Assembly (NCBI GenBank): GCA_937967795.1
Contig: CALBSK010000058.1
Location: 1-7,312, forward strand
Length of the DNA stretch: 7,312 nt
Direction of reading: 5' to 3'
DNA from: an uncultured Alphaproteobacteria bacterium
GTDB taxonomy: Bacteria; Pseudomonadota; Alphaproteobacteria; UBA9655
In this document: piece after piece, positions 5,200 to 7,312 of the stretch
Numbering within the stretch: position 1 is the first letter of the stretch
How the letters are laid out: the number at the start of each line of letters is the position of its first letter
Made by a program: the position numbers and the translations under genes
Notes under the pieces: model-generated
Seen by the model: only the letters and a program-made list of their open reading frames with translations
Database searches by the model: none
What the model was told of the DNA's origin: nothing

Positions 5200-5826
5200 A
5201 TGACCCATCCCGAAAACAAAGACAAAGATTTTTCTAGATTAGAAGACAAAGCCCTTGAATCAGTCTCATTTAATGCCTCCTCTTTGGACGCTTTGACGTC
5301 TGACCTTCAGCGATTTATGAATAAAAATCATCGAAAGCAGATGGAAGAAATCGAGGAAAAAATGGCTAAAATTGAAGAAAGATGCTGCCAGGAAATTCGA
5401 GAAACCCTTGCAAAGCACACTGTCCTCCAGTTCAGAAAGCACTTTCAGGAAGTGGCACATTCTTGCCAAGATAAAATCTCTCACATGTTTTCATCTCTCG
5501 TAGGAAAGGTCGAAGAAGATATCAGAAATCTTAATAACGAGATTAACCGAACAAATAGGCTTTGTGAGGAGATCCAAAACCGATATAAATTTAGATGGAG
5601 CAAACCTTTCCTTACCCTCATAGGGGCAACAGCACTTACCGGGGCTTTAATGGGCATAGGCCTTTTCCTCCTTCAAATATCCCCTGTTGCGGTATTTTTG
5701 ATGAATGAGGAAACGCGAAGAGTTTATGATTTAGGAAAGACCAACACCAGCATTTTAAATCTATACAAGAAACTCCAAAATGAGAAAATGACTTCAGAAC
5801 CCCCAAAGAAAAAATCTTCTCGCTAA
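5200..5826 (+). CDS. hypothetical coiled-coil protein with C-terminal membrane segment
   Basis: A 208-residue protein not assigned to a named family. Residues about 25-130 are highly charged and helical with heptad-like spacing (KQMEEIEEKMAKIEERC; VEEDIRNLNNEINRTNRLCEE), indicating a coiled coil. A hydrophobic stretch at about 136-169 (FLTLIGATALTGALMGIGLF, then VAVFLM) can form one long or two short membrane helices. The C-terminus is a polar, lysine-rich tail. There is no signal peptide. AAAGGA (5188-5193) lies six bases before the ATG. The gene follows the small HTH gene on the same strand and may share its promoter. Its stop lies two bases from that of the convergent traA. Its layout and position recall membrane-associated relaxase helpers such as MobB of MOBQ plasmids, but no sequence identity was established, so that role is inference. 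Confidence 0.72.
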   Translation: MTHPENKDKDFSRLEDKALESVSFNASSLDALTSDLQRFMNKNHRKQMEEIEEKMAKIEERCCQEIRETLAKHTVLQFRKHFQEVAHSCQDKISHMFSSLVGKVEEDIRNLNNEINRTNRLCEEIQNRYKFRWSKPFLTLIGATALTGALMGIGLFLLQISPVAVFLMNEETRRVYDLGKTNTSILNLYKKLQNEKMTSEPPKKKSSR

Positions 5827-5860
5827 ACTTATCTGGAATACCCGCCTTTTCCTAAGTTTA
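5824..5860. terminator. inverted repeat at the convergent gene ends, possible bidirectional terminator
   Basis: TAAACTTA (5824-5831) and TAAGTTTA (5853-5860) are perfect complements. Inside them GGAA (5835-5838) pairs with TTCC (5849-5852), giving 12 base pairs with a three-base bulge. The left arm contains both stop codons: TAA of the plus-strand gene and TAA of the minus-strand gene. The stem is AT-rich. A T6 run lies about ten bases beyond it on the minus strand, and no such run follows on the plus strand, so terminator activity is uncertain. Confidence 0.35.
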
Positions 5861-7312
5861 AAGACTGTGAGCGTTCTTCTTCTAAAAGATGGTCAATAAG
5901 CTTTGCGGCCTTGGGATTTTCATGTTGGAGGGTAGTCATAAAGTCTTTGTCTTGGGCAAGTTGTTGCCCAAGCCGTTTAAGCTCTTCTTTAAAATACTCC
6001 TTTTCTTTAGGATTGTTTTTCAAAAGGCTTTGTAAAGCCTTGAAACGGAGGTAAGGCTCTTTTAAAGGAGAGTCTACAGAATTCTTCATTTCATCTCCTA
6101 TTTTTTCCTCTGAGTGGAATTTTTCTTCTAAAGAGGTCTCACGCCTGCTGAGGTGATCTGCTTTTAGCTTTTGGAGGAGGGTCAGAACTTTCGTGGGATC
6201 GCCTTTGGCAAGTTCTCGGGCTTCTTCCTTCCACTGTGAAGTGAAGGTATTTAAGGCAGGAGAGGTGAGTTCCTTTTCAACATGCATAAGTTGTTCTTGA
6301 TAAAGACGGAAGAGCCCTTCTTTTTTGCCTTCCCAATAAGCAATGGCCCTTGTTTCACCATATTCTTTTAATCCTTTTTCAAAAGCTGTCCGAACAGCAT
6401 TTACTTTGGCATGGCTATGCGCAAAGGGAGGTTGCTTCATATCTTCATAAACAGATTGAAGGGCAGGGTTTTTAGAAAAAGACAGAGAAACTTCATGAGG
6501 AGGATTTTCTTTTAGCTGATCAAATTTGTAAAAATCTTCATTGGTATGGAAAAAGTCTTTAACTTTGGTCACAAGGTTTTCTGCCCCTTGTTTAAGAGAA
6601 GTGGCAAGGGTTATTTCACTTTGGCGCTTTTCAATGTCTTTTGGGGTTGCAAAAGAAAGACTGATTTTGTTTCCCTCATCCCGGCTCATTTGACGAATCA
6701 GATGAAACTCAGAAGGCGTCTCATCCTGAGAGACATAAAGAGAAAGGGACCGTGTTTGACGCGTTAAGGCGACATAATTCACACTTTTATTGACGACCTT
6801 ACTGTGAAGCACGTACACATGATTTAAAGTTGATCCTTGGCCCTTATAAACGGTTGAAGCATACCCATGACGGAGCCCATCGTAAGTGGCAGGATCGACT
6901 TCTTTCACTTGCCCACCATCAAGGAGAATGCTGAGCTTTTTTGTTTGAACATCAATTTTTTGAACCACGCCAAAATGGGAATTAAAAAGGTCTTGGGTTT
7001 TATCTGTTTTGGTAAATTGAATTCGGTCTCCTTCCGCAAAGTTCATCTTGCCCCTTTGGGTTATACAGGTCACTTCTAAACTTCCCAATCTCCCCCTCTC
7101 TCGAAGAAGATCTCGAGCCCCTTGGTTCAATATATCCACATCCATATTCCGTTGAGCAAGCATCAACCGGGTTCCTTGAGGGTCAGAAAGGAATTCTTTT
7201 CCCCAATCTTTTAAGAGATCTGCAAGAGCTTCTTCTTTTGTCTTCTTCCAATGAATAGAGTTATTCTCTTGGAGAAGATGAACGGCAGACCTTACGTTTC
7301 CTTGAGAAAGGT
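5829..7312 (-). CDS. traA: Ti-type conjugative relaxase/helicase TraA, C-terminal part (5' end beyond window)
   Basis: About 493 codons are visible and the frame is open through the right edge, so the N-terminus is missing. The visible part starts inside the RecD-like helicase domain: RSAVHLLQENNSIHWKKTKE, then GTRLMLAQRNMDVDILN, the motif that precedes the SH3-like insert. GDRIQFT and FGVVQKID follow. Motif V is HGYASTVYKGQGSTLNHVYV and motif VI is NYVALTRQTRSLSLYVS. After that comes a roughly 300-residue charged helical C-terminal region ending in NLGKGGYSR. This matches TraA proteins of Agrobacterium Ti plasmids and of Rickettsiales conjugative elements, which nick oriT and unwind the transferred strand. 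The MobA-type nuclease domain and Walker A motif should lie beyond 7312. The gene could be complete or truncated there; nothing visible is broken. Confidence 0.9.
   Translation of the reverse strand, partial: LSQGNVRSAVHLLQENNSIHWKKTKEEALADLLKDWGKEFLSDPQGTRLMLAQRNMDVDILNQGARDLLRERGRLGSLEVTCITQRGKMNFAEGDRIQFTKTDKTQDLFNSHFGVVQKIDVQTKKLSILLDGGQVKEVDPATYDGLRHGYASTVYKGQGSTLNHVYVLHSKVVNKSVNYVALTRQTRSLSLYVSQDETPSEFHLIRQMSRDEGNKISLSFATPKDIEKRQSEITLATSLKQGAENLVTKVKDFFHTNEDFYKFDQLKENPPHEVSLSFSKNPALQSVYEDMKQPPFAHSHAKVNAVRTAFEKGLKEYGETRAIAYWEGKKEGLFRLYQEQLMHVEKELTSPALNTFTSQWKEEARELAKGDPTKVLTLLQKLKADHLSRRETSLEEKFHSEEKIGDEMKNSVDSPLKEPYLRFKALQSLLKNNPKEKEYFKEELKRLGQQLAQDKDFMTTLQHENPKAAKLIDHLLEEERSQSLNLGKGGYSR

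Noticed and set aside
5829..7166. traA as a complete short gene beginning with TTG at 7166.
   Set aside because: The frame continues upstream to the window edge with sequence fitting the same helicase domain, so the TTG is an internal leucine codon.

Overview
The window looks like one end of an integrated mobile element in an AT-rich alphaproteobacterium. It opens with the 3' half of a tRNA-Lys(CTT) gene on the minus strand. The tRNA match stops at the anticodon loop and runs straight into element DNA, as expected of an attachment-site half left by a tRNA-targeting tyrosine recombinase. Such a recombinase gene follows immediately. The far end of the window is the C-terminal part of a Ti-type TraA relaxase/helicase. 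A tRNA-targeting integrase, TraA, an ATPase of the archaeal type and a histidine-kinase-like gene recall the Rickettsiales amplified genetic element (RAGE) type of integrative conjugative element. An intracellular member of Rickettsiales or Holosporales is therefore the likely host; this is inferred from gene content and base composition, not proven.

Layout. Positions 1-204 hold the attachment-site remnant and a T-rich region with repeated motifs that look like integrase arm sites. Three plus-strand genes follow: the integrase (205-1368), a P-loop ATPase with a C-terminal DUF234/nuclease-like domain (1482-2924), and a two-pass membrane protein whose C-terminus resembles a decayed histidine-kinase ATPase domain (3087-4196). 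An XRE-type regulator (minus strand, 4193-4639) converges on the third gene with overlapping stop codons. About 210 bp of very AT-rich DNA, with back-to-back promoter candidates and short repeats, separates the regulator from a divergent small AlpA/MerR-like helix-turn-helix gene (4853-5086). Next come a fragment resembling a second copy of that helix-turn-helix (5070-5183) and a coiled-coil membrane protein (5200-5826). That gene converges on the traA fragment (5829 to the right edge).

How the parts may fit together. The integrase would recombine the element at the 3' half of tRNA-Lys. The small helix-turn-helix protein is a candidate recombination directionality factor or activator. The XRE protein is a candidate repressor acting on the shared divergent promoter region. 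TraA would nick and unwind the element for conjugation, and the coiled-coil membrane protein is a candidate membrane partner of the relaxosome. The ATPase and the degenerate kinase-like protein look like cargo or accessory functions. The roles of these last three proteins are inference. No CRISPR array, rRNA, complete tRNA or insertion sequence was seen. No stretch over 300 bases lacks a gene.
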